64,000 bases of DNA from Rhizophagus irregularis. Its lineage: Eukaryota > Glomeromycota > Glomeromycetes > Glomerales > Glomeraceae. The stretch covers positions 1,674,001 to 1,738,000 of the forward strand of contig NC_089448.1 of the NCBI RefSeq assembly GCF_026210795.1, written 5' to 3'. Positions 37,801-49,538 of this stretch are shown piece by piece (position 1 is the stretch's first letter; every line of letters begins with the position of its first letter). The notes under the pieces were generated by a model, which saw nothing but the letters and a program-made list of their open reading frames with translations, had not been told where the DNA came from and did no database searches. Position numbers and translations under genes: made by a program.

Positions 37801-40800
37801 ATTATCATTTTTTGTTGAATATTTTTTAACCTAAATATAATAATTAATAGAAATAAAGTATATTTAATTATAAGTAAACTATAATGGTATTAATTCATAG
37901 AAATACATACCTCATTTATTATATCAATGGGATCTTGTAAGTTATGTAAGCATTTTAAAGCTACTTCTTTGTTTAAATCTCTTGTATAATTTTCACTTGA
38001 ACTATACTTTTTGCTTAAAGGACCATTTGTCCACATTGCTGAATGTACTGTTATAGAACCATTTTCTCCTGTTTTTTCAATTTCATCAAACTGATTGTAT
38101 GGTATCCATTCAAATACTACATCATTATGGCTTTTAATTTTTAACTGTCTTTCATAGATGTAATCATCTATTTTTTCATTTCCACTTGTCCAGTTAAAAA
38201 CTAAAATATAATCATTTGTATCTGGATTTTGAGATATTCCAAACAATACAAGAAAATTATCATTTTTTGTTGAATATTTTTTAACCTAAATATAATAATT
38301 AATAGAAACAAAGTATATTTAATTAAAAGTAAACTATAATAGTAATAATTCATAGAAATACATACCTCATTTATTATATCAACGGGATTTTGTAAGTTAT
38401 GTAAACATTTTAAAGCTACTTCTTTGTTTAAATCTCTTGTATAATTTTCACTTGAACTATACTTTTTGCATAAAGGACCATTTTTCCACATTGCTGAATA
38501 TACTGTTATTATAGAACCATCTTCTCCTGTTTTTTCAATTTCATTAAACTGGTTGTATGGTATCCATTCAAATACTACATCATTATGGCTTCTAATTTTT
38601 AACTGTCTTTCATAGATGTAATTATCTATTTTTTCATTTCCACTTGTCCAGTTAAAAACTAAAATATAATCATTTGTATCTGGATTTTGAGATATTCCAA
38701 ACAATACAAGAAAATTATCATTTTTTGTTGAATATTTTTTAACCTAAATGTAATAATAAATAAAAATAAAGTATATTTAATTAAAAGTAAACTATAATGG
38801 TACTAATTCATAGAAATATATACCTCATTTATTATATCAATGGGATCTTGTAAGTTATGTAAGCATTTTAAAGCTACTTCTTTGTTTAAATCTCTTGTAT
38901 AATTTTCACTTGAACTATACTTTTTGCATAAAGGACCATTTTTCCACATTGCTGAATATACTGTTATAGAACCACTTTCGTCTGTTTTTTCAACTTCATT
39001 AAATTGATTGTATAGTATCCATTCAAATACTACATCATTATGATCCTTAATTTTTAACTGTCTTTCATAAATATAATCATCTATTTTTTCATTTCCACTT
39101 GTCCAGTTAAAAACTAAAATATAATCATTTGTATCTGAATTTTGAGATATTCCAAACAATACAAGAAAATTATCATTTTTTGTTGAATATTTTTTAACCT
39201 AAATATAATAATTAATAGAAATAAAGTATATTTAATTATAAGTAAACTATAATGGTATTAATTCATAGAAATACATACCTCATTTATTATATCAATGGGA
39301 TCTTGTAAGTTATATAAGAATTTTAGAGCTACTTCTTTGTTTAAATCTCTTGTATAATCTTCACTTGAACTATACTTTTTACATAAAGGACCATTTTTCC
39401 ATATTGCTGAATATACTGTTATAGAACCATTTTCTCCTGTTTTTTCAATTTCATTAAACTGATTGTATGGTATCCATTCAAATACTACATCATTATGGCT
39501 TTTAATTTTTAACTGTCTTTCATAAATGTAATCATCTATTTTTTCGTTTCCACTCCAATTTACTAAATTTATGGAATTATTTTGAACTAAAATATAATTA
39601 TTTGTAACTGGATTTTGAGATATTCCATACAATACAAGAAAATTATCATTTCTTGTTGAATATTTTTTAGCCTAAATATAATAGTAGATAGAAATAAGTA
39701 TATTTAATCAAAATAAATAAATAATATTGTTAGTTTATAGTAAATTACCTCATTTATTACAAATTCAATGGAATTTTGTAAGTTATGTAAGCATTTTAAA
39801 GCTACTTCTTTGTTTAAATCTCTTGTATAATTTTCACTTGAACTATACTTTTTGCATAAAGGACCAATTTTCCATATTGCTGAATATACTGTTATAGAAC
39901 CATTTTCTCCTGTTTTTTCGATTTCATTAAACTGATTGTATGGTATCCATTCAAATACTACATCATTATGGCTTCTAATTTTTAACTGTCTTTCATAGAT
40001 GTAATTATCTATTTTTTCATTTCCACTTGTCCAGTTAAAAACTAAAATATAATCATTTGTATCTGGATTTTGAGATATTCCAAAAAATACAAGAAAATTA
40101 TCATTTTTTGTTGAATATTTTTTAACCTAAATATAATAATTAATAAAAATAAAGTATATTTAATTAAAAGTAAACTATAATGGTATTAATTCATAGAACT
40201 ACATACCTCATTTATTATATTAATGGGATCTTGTAAGTTATGTAAGCATTTTAAAGCTACTTCTTTGTTTAAATCTCTTGTATAATTTTCACTTGAACTA
40301 TACTTTTTGCATAAAGGACCATTTTTCCACATTGCTGAATATACTGTTATAGAACTATTTTCTCCTGTTTTTTCAATTTCATTAAACTGATTGTATGGTA
40401 TCCATTCAAATACTACATCATTATGGCCTTTAATTTTTAACTGTCTTTCATAGATGTAATTATCTATTTTTTCATTTCCACTTATCCAAATAATATAATT
40501 TTGAACTAAAATATAATCATTTGTATCTGGATTATGAGATATTCCATACAATACAAGAAAATTATCATTTTTTGTCAGATATTTTTTAGCCTAAATATAA
40601 TAGTAGATAGAAATAAGTATATTTAAGTAAAATAAACAATAATAGTGTTAATTTATACCTCATTTATAACAAATTCAATGGGATCTTGTAAGTTATGTAA
40701 ACATTTTAAAGTAACTTCTTTATTTGAATCCCTTGTATAATCTTCACTTAAACTATACTTCTTGCGTAATGGTCCACTTTTCCACATTGCTGAATATACT

Positions 40801-43800
40801 GTTATAGAATCACTTTCGTCTGTTTTCTCAACTTCATTAAATTGATTGTATGGTATCCATTCAAATACTACATCATTATGGTCCTTAATTTTTGGTTGTC
40901 TTTCATGAATGAAAGAATCAATTTTTTCATTTCCACTTATCCAAATAATATGATTTTGAACTAAAATATAATCATTTGTATCTGGATTTTGAGATATTCC
41001 ATACAATACAAGAAAATTATTATTTTTTGTTGAATATTTTTTAGCCTATAAGGTATAATTATTGATAGAAATAAGTATATTCAATTAAAAGTAAACTATA
41101 ATAGCATTAATTTATAGAAATTTTTTACCTCATTTATTACAAATTCAATGGGATCTTGTAAGTTATGTAAACATTTTAAAGTAACTTCTTTATTTGAATC
41201 TCTTGTATAATCTTCACTTGAACTATATTTCTTGTATAATGGTCCATTTTTCCACATTGCCGAATATACTGTTATAGAATCATTTTCTCCTCTTTTTTCA
41301 ATTTCATTAAATTGATTGTATGGTATCCATTCAAATACTACATCATTATGATCCTTAACTTTTAACTGTCTTTCATAAATGTAATCATCTATTTTTTCAT
41401 TTCCACTCCAATTTACTAAATTTATGGAATTATTTTGAACTAAAATATAATTATTTGTATCTGGATTTTGAGATATTCCATACAATACAAGAAAATTATC
41501 ATTTTTTGTTGAATATTTTTTAGCCTAAATATAATAGTAGATAGAAATAAACATATTTAATTAAAATAAATAAATAATATTGTTAGTTTATAGTAAATTA
41601 CCTCATTTATTACAAATTCAATGGAACTTTGTAAGTTATGCAAACATTTTAAAGCAAATTCTTTATTTGAATCTCTTGTATAATAAGCACTTGAACTATA
41701 CTTGTTGTATAAAGGACCATTTTTCCACATTGCTGTATATACTGTTATAGAACCATTTATACCTGTTTTTTCAATTTCATTAAACTGATTGTATGGTATC
41801 CATTCAAATACTACATCATTATGATCCTTAATTTTTAACTGTCTTTCATAAATGTAATCATCTATTTTTTCATTTCCACTTGTCCAGTTAAAAACTAAAA
41901 TATAATCATTTGTATCTGGATCTTGAGATATTCCATACAATACAAGAAAATTGTCATTTTTTGTTGAATATTTTTTAGCCTAAATATAATAGTAGATAGA
42001 AATAAGTATATTTAATTAAAAATAAATAAATAATATTGTTAGTTTATAGTAAATTACCTCATTTATTACAAATTCAATGGGACTTAGTAAGTTATGCAAA
42101 CATTTTAAAGCAAATTCTTTATTTGAATCTCTTGTATAATCTTTACTTAAACCATACTTTTTGCATAATGGTCCATTTTTCCACATTGCTGTATATACTG
42201 TTATAGAATTATTTATACCTGTTTTTTCAATTTTATTAAACTGATTGTATGGTATCCATTCAAATACTACATCATTATGATCTTTAATTTTTAACTGTCT
42301 TTCATAAATGTAATCATCTATTTTTTCATTTCCACTCCAATTTACTAAATTTATGGAATTATTTTGAACTAAAATATAATTATTTGTATCTGGATTTTGA
42401 GATATTCCATACAATACAAGAAAATTATCATTTCTTGTTGAATATTTTTTAGCCTAAATATAATAGTAGATAGAAATAAGTATATTTAATTAAAAATAAA
42501 TAAATAATAGTGTTAATTTATAGAAATTTTTTACCTCATTTATTACAAATTCAATAGGACCTTGTAAGTTATGCAAACACTTTAAAGCAACGTTTTTATA
42601 TGAATCCCTTGTATAATTTTCACTTGAACCATACTTTTTGTATAAAGGACCATTTTTCCATATTGCTGAATATACTGTTATAGAACCAATTTCTCCTGTT
42701 TTTTCAATTTCATTAAATTGATTGTATGGTATCCATTCAAATACTACATCATTATGGCTTTTAATTTTTAACTGCCTTTCATAGATGTAATCATCTATTT
42801 TTTCATTTCCACTTGTCCAGTTAAAAACTAAAATATAATCATTTGTATCTGGATTTTGAGATATTCCATACAATACAAGAAAATCATCATTTTTTGTTGA
42901 ATATTTTTTAGCCTAAATATAATAGTAGATAGAAATAAATATATTTAATTAAAATAAATAAATAATATTGTCAGTTTATAGTAAATTACCTCATTTATTA
43001 TAAATTCAATGGGACTTTGTAAGTTATGCAAACATTTTAAAGCAACTTTTTTATTTGAATCTCTTGTATAATTTTTACTTGTAATATGCTTCTTGCACAA
43101 TGGACCATTTTTCCACATTGCTGTATATACTGTTATAGAACCATTTATACCTGCTTTTTCAATTTCATTAAACTGATTGTATGGTATCCATTCAAATACT
43201 ACATCATTAAGATCCTTAATTCTTAACTGTCTTTCATAAATGTAATCATCTATTTTTTCATTTCCACTCCAAATTACTAAATTTATGGAATTATTTTGAA
43301 CTAAAATATAATCATTTGTATCTGGATTTTGAGATATTCCAAACAATACAAGAAAATTATCATTTTTTGTTGAATATTTTTTAGCCTAAATATAATAGTA
43401 GATAGAAATAAATATATTTAATTAAAATAAATAAATAATATTGTTAGTTTATAGTAAATTACCTTATTTATTACAAATTCAATGGGACTTTGTAAGTTAT
43501 GCAAACACTTTAAAGCAACGTTTTTATATGAATCCCTTGTATAATTTTCACTTGCAATATATTGCTTGTATAGTGGACCATTTTTCCACTTTGCTGAATA
43601 TACTGTTATAGAACCATTTTCTCCTGTTTTTTCAATTTCATTAAATTGACTGTATGGTATCCATTCAAATACTACATCATTATGGTCCTTAATTTTTAGT
43701 TGTCTTTCATAAATGAAAGAATCAATTTTTTCATTTTCACTTGTCCAGTTAAAAACTAAAATATAATCATTTGTATTTGGATTTTGAGATATTCCATACA

Positions 43801-46800
43801 ATACAAGTAAATTATCATTTTTTGTTGAATATTTTTTAGCCTAAATATAATAGTAGATAGAAATAAGTATATTTAATTAAAAATAAATAAATAATAGTGT
43901 TAATTTATAGAAATTTTTTACCTCATTTATTACAAATTCAATGGGACCTTGTAAGTTATGCAAACACTTTAAAGCAACGTTTTTATATGAATCTCTGGTA
44001 TAATTTTCACTTGAACCATACTTTTTGTATAGAGGACCATTTTTCCATATTGCTGAATATACTGTTATAGAACCAATTTCTCCTGTTTTTTCAATTTCAT
44101 TAAATTGATTGTATGGTATCCATTCAAATACTACATCATTATGGCTTTTAATTTTTAACTGCCTTTCATAGATATAATCATCTATTTTTTCATTTCCACT
44201 TGTCCAGTTAAAAACTAAAATATAATCATTTGTATCTGGATTTTGAGATATTCCATACAATACAAGAAAATTATCATTTTTTGTTGAATATTTTTTAGCC
44301 TAAATATAATAGTAGATAGAAATAAGTATATTTAATTAAAATAAATAAATAATATTGTTAGTTTATAGTACATTACCTCATTTATTACAAATTCTATGGA
44401 ATTTTGTAAGTTATGCAAACATTTTAAAGCAACTTCTTTATTTGAATCTCTTGTATAATTTTCACTTGTAATATGCTTCTTGCACAATGGACCATTTTTC
44501 CACATTGCTGTATATACTGTTATAGAACCATTTTTACCTGTTTTTTCAATTTCATTAAACTGATTGTATGGTATCCATTCAAATACTACATCATTAAGAT
44601 CCTTAATTTTTAACTGTCTTTCATAAATGTAATCATCTATTTTTTCATTTCCACTCAAATTCACTAAATTTATGGAATTATTTTGAACTAAAATATAATT
44701 ATTTGTATCTGGATTTTGAGATATTCCATACAATACAAGAAAATTATGATTTCTTGTTGAATATTTTTTAACCTAAATATAATAGTAGATAAAAATGAAT
44801 ATATTTAATTGAAATAAATAAATAATATTGTTAGTTTATAGTAAATTACCTCATTTATTACAAATTCAATGGGACTTTGTAAGTTATGCAAACATTTTAA
44901 AGCAACTTCTTTATTTGAATCTCTTGTATAATATTCACTTGAACTATAGTTGTTGTATAAAGGACCATTTTTCCATATTGCTGTACATACTGTTATAGAA
45001 CCATTTATACCTGTTTTTTCAATTTCATTAAACTGATTGTATGGTATCCATTCAAATACTACATCATTATGATCCTTAATTTTTAACTGTCTTTCATAAA
45101 TGTAATCATCTATTTTTTCATTTCCACTTGTCCAGTTAAAAACTAAAATATAATCATTTGTATCTGGATTTTGAGATATTCCATACAATACAAGAAAATT
45201 ATTATTTTTTGTTGAATATTTTTTAGCCTAAATATAATAGTAGATAGAAATAAGTATATTTAATTAAAATAAATAAATAATATTATTAGTTTATAGTAAA
45301 TTACCTCATTTATTACAAATTCAATGGGACTTTGTAAGTTATGCAAACATTTTAAAGCAACTTCATTACTTGAATCTCTTGTATAATCACTCCATCTATA
45401 TTTCTTATGTAATGGACCATTTTTCCACATTGCTGTATATACTGTTATAGAACCATTTGTACCTATTTTTTCAATTTCATTAAACTGATTGTGTGGTATC
45501 CATTCAAATACTACATCATTAAGATCCTTAATTTTTAACTGTCTTTCATAAATGTAATCATCTATTTTTTCATTTCCACTCCAATTTACTAAATTTATGG
45601 AATTACTTTGAACTAAAATATAATTATTTGTATCTGGATTTTGAGATATTCCATACAATACAAGAAAATTATTATTTCTTGTTGAATATTTTTTAGCCTA
45701 AATATAATAGTAGATAGAATAAGTATATTTAATATAATAGTGTTAATTTATAGAAATTTTTACCTTATTTATTACAAATTCAATGGGATCCTGTAAGTTA
45801 TGCAAACACTTTAAAGCAACGTTTTTATATGAATCCCTTGTATAATTTTCACTTGAACCATACTTTTTGTATAAGGGACCATTTTTCCATATTGCTGAAT
45901 ATACTGTTATAGAACCAATTTCTCCTGTTTTTTCAATTTCATTAAATTGATTGTATGGTATCCATTCAAATGCTACATCATTATGGCTTTTAATTTTTAA
46001 CTGCCTTTCATAGATGTAATCATCTATTTTTTCATTTCCACTTGTCCAGTTAAAAACTAAAATATAATCATTTGTATCTGGATTTTGAGATATTCCATAC
46101 AATAAAAGAAAATTATCATTTTTTGTTGAATATTTTTTAGCCTAAATATAATAGTAGATAGAAATAAGTATATTTAATTAAAATAAATAAATAATATTGT
46201 TAGTTTATAGTAAATTACCTCATTTATTACAAATTCAATGCAACTTTGTAAATTATGCAAAAATTTTAAAGCAACTTCTTTATTTGAATCTCTTGTATAA
46301 TTTTCACTTGTAATATGCTTCTTGCACAATGGACCATTTTTCCACATTGCTGTATATACTGTTATAGAACCATTTGTACCTGTTTTTTCAATTTCATTAA
46401 ACTGATTGTATGGTATCCATTCAAATACTACATCATTAAGATCCTTAATTTTTAACTGTCTTTCATAAATGTAATCATCTATTTTTTCATTTCCACTCCA
46501 ATTTACTAAATTTATGGAATTATGTTGAACTAAAATATAATTATTTGTATCTGGATTTTGAGATATTCCATACAATACAAGAAAATTATCATTTCTTGTT
46601 GAATATTTTTTAGCCTAAATATAAGTAGATAGAAATAAGTATATTTAATTAAAATAAATAAATAACATTGTTAGTTTATAGTAAATTACCTCATTTATTA
46701 CAAATTCAATGTGACTTTGTAAGTTATGCAAACACTTTAAAGCAACATTTTTATATGAATCCCTTGTATAATTTTTACTTGTAATATATTGCTTGTATAA

Positions 46801-48404
46801 TGGACCATTTTTCCACATTGCTGAATATACTGTTATAGAACCATTTTCTCCTGTTTTTTCAATTTCATTAAATTGACTGTATGGTATCCATTCAAATACT
46901 ACATCATTATGGTCCTTAATTTTTAGTTGTCTTTCATAAATGAAAGAATCAATTTTTTCATTTTCACTTATCCAAATAATATGATTTTGAACTAAAATAT
47001 AATCATTTGTATCTGGATTTTGAGATATTCCATACAATACAAGTAAATTATCATTTTTTGTTGAATATTTTTTAGCCTAAATATAATAGTAGATAGAAAT
47101 AAATATATTTAATTAAAATAAATAAATAATATTGTTAGTTTATAGTAAATTACCTCATTTATTACAAATTCAATGGGACTTTGTAAGTTATGCAAACACT
47201 TTAAAGCAACGTTTTTATATGAATCCCTTGTATAATTTTGACTTGTAATATATTGCTTGTATAATGGACCATTTTTCCACATTGCTGAATATACTGTTAT
47301 AGAACCATTTTCTCCTGTTTTTTCAATTTCATTAAACTGATTGTATGGTATCCATTCAAATACTACATCATTATGGTCCTTAATTTTTAGTTGTCTTTCA
47401 TAAATGAAAGAATCAATTTTTTCATTTTCACTTATCCAAATAATATGATTTTGGACTAAAATATAATCATTTGTATCTGGATTTTGAGATATTCCATACA
47501 ATACAAGAAAATTATCATTTTTTGTTGAATATTTTTTAGCCTAAATATAATAGTAGATAGAAATAAGGATATTTAATTAAAATAAATAAATAATAGTATT
47601 AATTTATAGAAATTTTTTACCTCATTTATTACAAATTCAATGGGACCTTGTAAGTTTTGTAAACATTTCAAAGCAACTTCTTTATTTGATTCTCTTGTAT
47701 GATTTTTACTTGTAATATGCTTCTTGCACAATGGACCATTTTTCCACATTGCTGAATATACTGTTATAGAACCATTTTCTCCTGTTTTTTCAATTTCATC
47801 AAACTGATTGTATGGTATCCATTCAAATACTACATCATTATGGCTTTTAATTTTTAACTGTCTTTCATAGATGTAATCATCTATTTTTTCATTTCCACTT
47901 GTCCAGTTAAAAACTAAAATATAATCATTTGTATCTGGATTTTGAGATATTCCATACAATACATGTAAATTATTATTTTTTGTTGAATACTCTTTAGCCT
48001 AAGTATAATTATTGATAGAAATTAGTAATATTTAATTAAAGTAAACTATAATAGTATTAATTTATAGAAATTTTTACCTTATTTATTACAAATTCAATGG
48101 GACCTTGTAAGTTATGCAAACACTTTAAAGCAACGTTTTTATATGAATCCCTTGTATATTCATTAATCCAATAGTTATAACGTAATGGACCATTCTTCCA
48201 TATTGCTGAATATACTGTTATAGCATTATTTTTGCCCATCTCTTTAATTTCATTAAACTGACTGTATGGTATCCATTCTACTACTTTCTCAGACCCGTAT
48301 TTGGTTCTTAATTGCATTTCTTGAATGAAAGAATCAATTCTTTCATTCCCGCTGTTCCAATTTATAAATTCGCTTTTTAAATATATCTCTTTATTTTCAG
48401 ACAT
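30989..48404 (-). CDS. Giant poly-N-lobe protein kinase, 37 exons
   Basis: One gene reading leftwards from an ATG at 48402-48404 to a stop at 30989-30991. I resolved 37 exons joined by 36 introns of 66-83 nt, all GT...AG. Every exon length is divisible by three and every junction is phase 0; no stop or frameshift occurs in any exon. Exons sum to 14,649 nt, or 4,882 residues. Exons 1-36 each supply one kinase N-lobe (strands beta-1 to beta-3 and the alpha-C glutamate as last codon in most). Exons 2-36 begin with the hinge segment following the previous lobe. Only exon 37 has the C-lobe. The left-hand end shares the catalytic-loop type and YTSRLL tail of the kinase at 2677-4318. Whether the full chain or only skipped forms are made cannot be told from sequence. 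An over-expanded or collapsed assembly would change the copy number, not the design. Confidence 0.85.
31930..32406 (-). CDS. Exon 36: canonical N-lobe with cysteine cluster
   Basis: 159 codons, phase 0, the longest N-lobe exon. It starts VKEYDNSFKIYGLSQNP, then a cysteine cluster (EYCKEYGKTYCKNCGG, then MCCKLC), then WTDGNEKFDN. This lobe is intact: the glycine loop is VGQGGFATVYSAIW, the beta-3 lysine lies in VALKSLNN, and the exon ends FLNE with the alpha-C glutamate as last codon. Joined to exon 37 it gives a complete, canonical kinase domain, and it is probably closest to the ancestral exon. Confidence 0.88.
32474..32851 (-). CDS. Exon 35: divergent N-lobe with cysteine pairs
   Basis: 126 codons, phase 0. 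After the hinge segment (LYGISQNPNTNDYILV) it keeps two CxxC pairs (CVICDEVY, then WCKLCKF) before SWRSGNDKID. The lobe lacks the WKNGPL loop insert: strand beta-2 (VYSAIWEY) runs directly into EIALLCFND, where the beta-3 lysine position reads leucine. The glycine loop is KGKGNFITV. It is the most shortened lobe in the array, and it ends DK at the donor, without the glutamate. Confidence 0.85.
32932..47998 (-). repeat. Array of 33 phase-0 cassette exons (exons 2-34)
   Basis: Period about 455-470 bp. Exon ranges, 5' to 3': 47998-47621, 47540-47154, 47076-46690, 46614-46219, 46141-45764, 45697-45305, 45227-44850, 44772-44377, 44299-43922, 43840-43463, 43385-42990, 42912-42535, 42453-42058, 41979-41602, 41524-41129, 41045-40659, 40590-40207, 40126-39749, 39671-39279, 39198-38824, 38743-38366, 38285-37911, 37830-37456, 37375-36998, 36917-36537, 36453-36067, 35983-35597, 35528-35145, 35064-34729, 34655-34284, 34212-33826, 33754-33386, 33315-32932. 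Each encodes, in order, KKYSTKNDNFLVLYGISQNP (hinge), a variable linker ending SGNEKID, FEWIPYNQF, a degenerate glycine loop, VYSAxWKNGPL, a variable 10-16-residue loop, VALKCLHN, and INE at the donor. Linker length defines classes of about 378 nt (FNWTSGNEK), 387 nt (QNHIIWISGNEK) and 396 nt (QNNSINLVNWSGNEK). Confidence 0.93.
48078..48404 (-). CDS. Exon 1 of the kinase array: start and first N-lobe
   Basis: This is the only array copy with a true ATG in a leader context (TTTTGAAAAATGTCTGAA). 109 codons: a short unique leader (MSENKEIYLKSEF), then INWNSGNERIDSFIQEMQ, VVEWIPYSQF, a degenerate glycine loop (MGKNNAITVYSAIW) and the beta-3 lysine in NVALKCLH. It ends INK at the donor, so the alpha-C glutamate is lysine here. 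The 3' intron is 47999-48077. The hAT element ends only about 340 bp upstream. Confidence 0.85.
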
Positions 48405-48742
48405 TTTTCAAAAGCTCAATAGATTTTTTTTTTTGAATAAAAATTTTATTTATAACTTTGTTGTATGTACAGTTCATGCATAATAATGCATGAAATATTA
48501 ATGTAACGACTGTAACGTTATAGCTTAGGTTTCACCGAATTTGAAATTATTGTTTGCTTGTGTAACATGACAATAATTGCAAATTTGCAATTTGGAAAAC
48601 TAATAATGAAAGTGCATGAAATAAGTTAGTAACATGTGTGATTTCTCTAGAGCGGACTACCCTTTATGGATTGGGCTTCTATTGTAGTTTTCTATATTTT
48701 ATAAACAAATGTTTTTAATTGGTTATTATTATTAACTACAGT
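48405..48742. promoter_or_regulatory. Probable promoter region of the kinase array
   Basis: About 340 bp between the array ATG and the hAT target duplication. The minus strand has a poly-A/T leader next to the start. No defined element is recognised. The hAT element sits immediately beyond, so most distal promoter sequence may be transposon-derived. Confidence 0.35.
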
Positions 48743-49538
48743 ATTTAGTTCAGTGTTGGCATTTGGATACGGCCAAGGACTAGCTTGCCTGATTTGGCCG
48801 ATTTGCCTGATCGGCCAAAGGTAGCGGCCAAAATTGGTGGCCAAAACCTCATTGGAAATTGGCCGCGGCCAATAGCAAATTTCGGCCAAGATCGGCAATC
48901 TTTTTTTTTTATCATCTTTTTTTCCGGTATTTATAATTTGATTTTTGTGTTCAAAACTGACTAACTCACTAACTAAAATAAAACAAATAAAATATAAATA
49001 AAATGGCTGCTAATTTTAAAACCTTTGTGGAAATATTATCAGAAAATCTGATAATTGGCGAAATTATTGTATTTGTACTGCGTGTAGAGATGTTAATGGC
49101 CGTCTGAACACAGGTCGAAAAGTGAAAATCAGGCACCAATCGGTCACCAATCAGGTAGCTGATTGGTGACTGATTGGTGACTGATTGGTGCCTGATTGGC
49201 ATTTTCGCTAAATACCGTCACCAATCAGGCAGTTTGCTAACTTTTGATCCAGTGATCAGAAAAGGATGAAATATAGCTAATTGGAATCGTCTCAACATGA
49301 CGAATCTAATGGTAGTAAAATCGCATTTCTAGAATTAATACTTGATGAGAAATTAAGTAAAATATAAAAATAAAAATGTATCATTTATATTTTATTTAAT
49401 TTTTTATTAACTATTAATCCTAGAAATGTGATTTTACTACCATTAGATTCGTCATGTTGAGACGATTCCAATGAGCTATATTTCATTCTTTTCTGATCAC
49501 TGGATCAAAAGTTAACAAACTGCCTGATTGGTGACGAT

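Noticed and set aside
38201-38704. A 167-codon frame longer than its neighbours in the kinase array
   Set aside because: It simply reads through the intron after exon 22, which lacks a stop by chance. Splice sites identical to the other copies are present.
32932-47998. Regular repeats considered as a CRISPR-like array
   Set aside because: Units are 460 bp, coding throughout and interrupted by spliceosomal introns, in a eukaryotic context.
30989-48404. Array interpreted as about 35 separate small kinase genes or pseudogenes
   Set aside because: Only the first copy has a start codon in context and only the last has a C-lobe and stop. Every inner copy is bounded by acceptor and donor sites in phase 0, which fits one gene.
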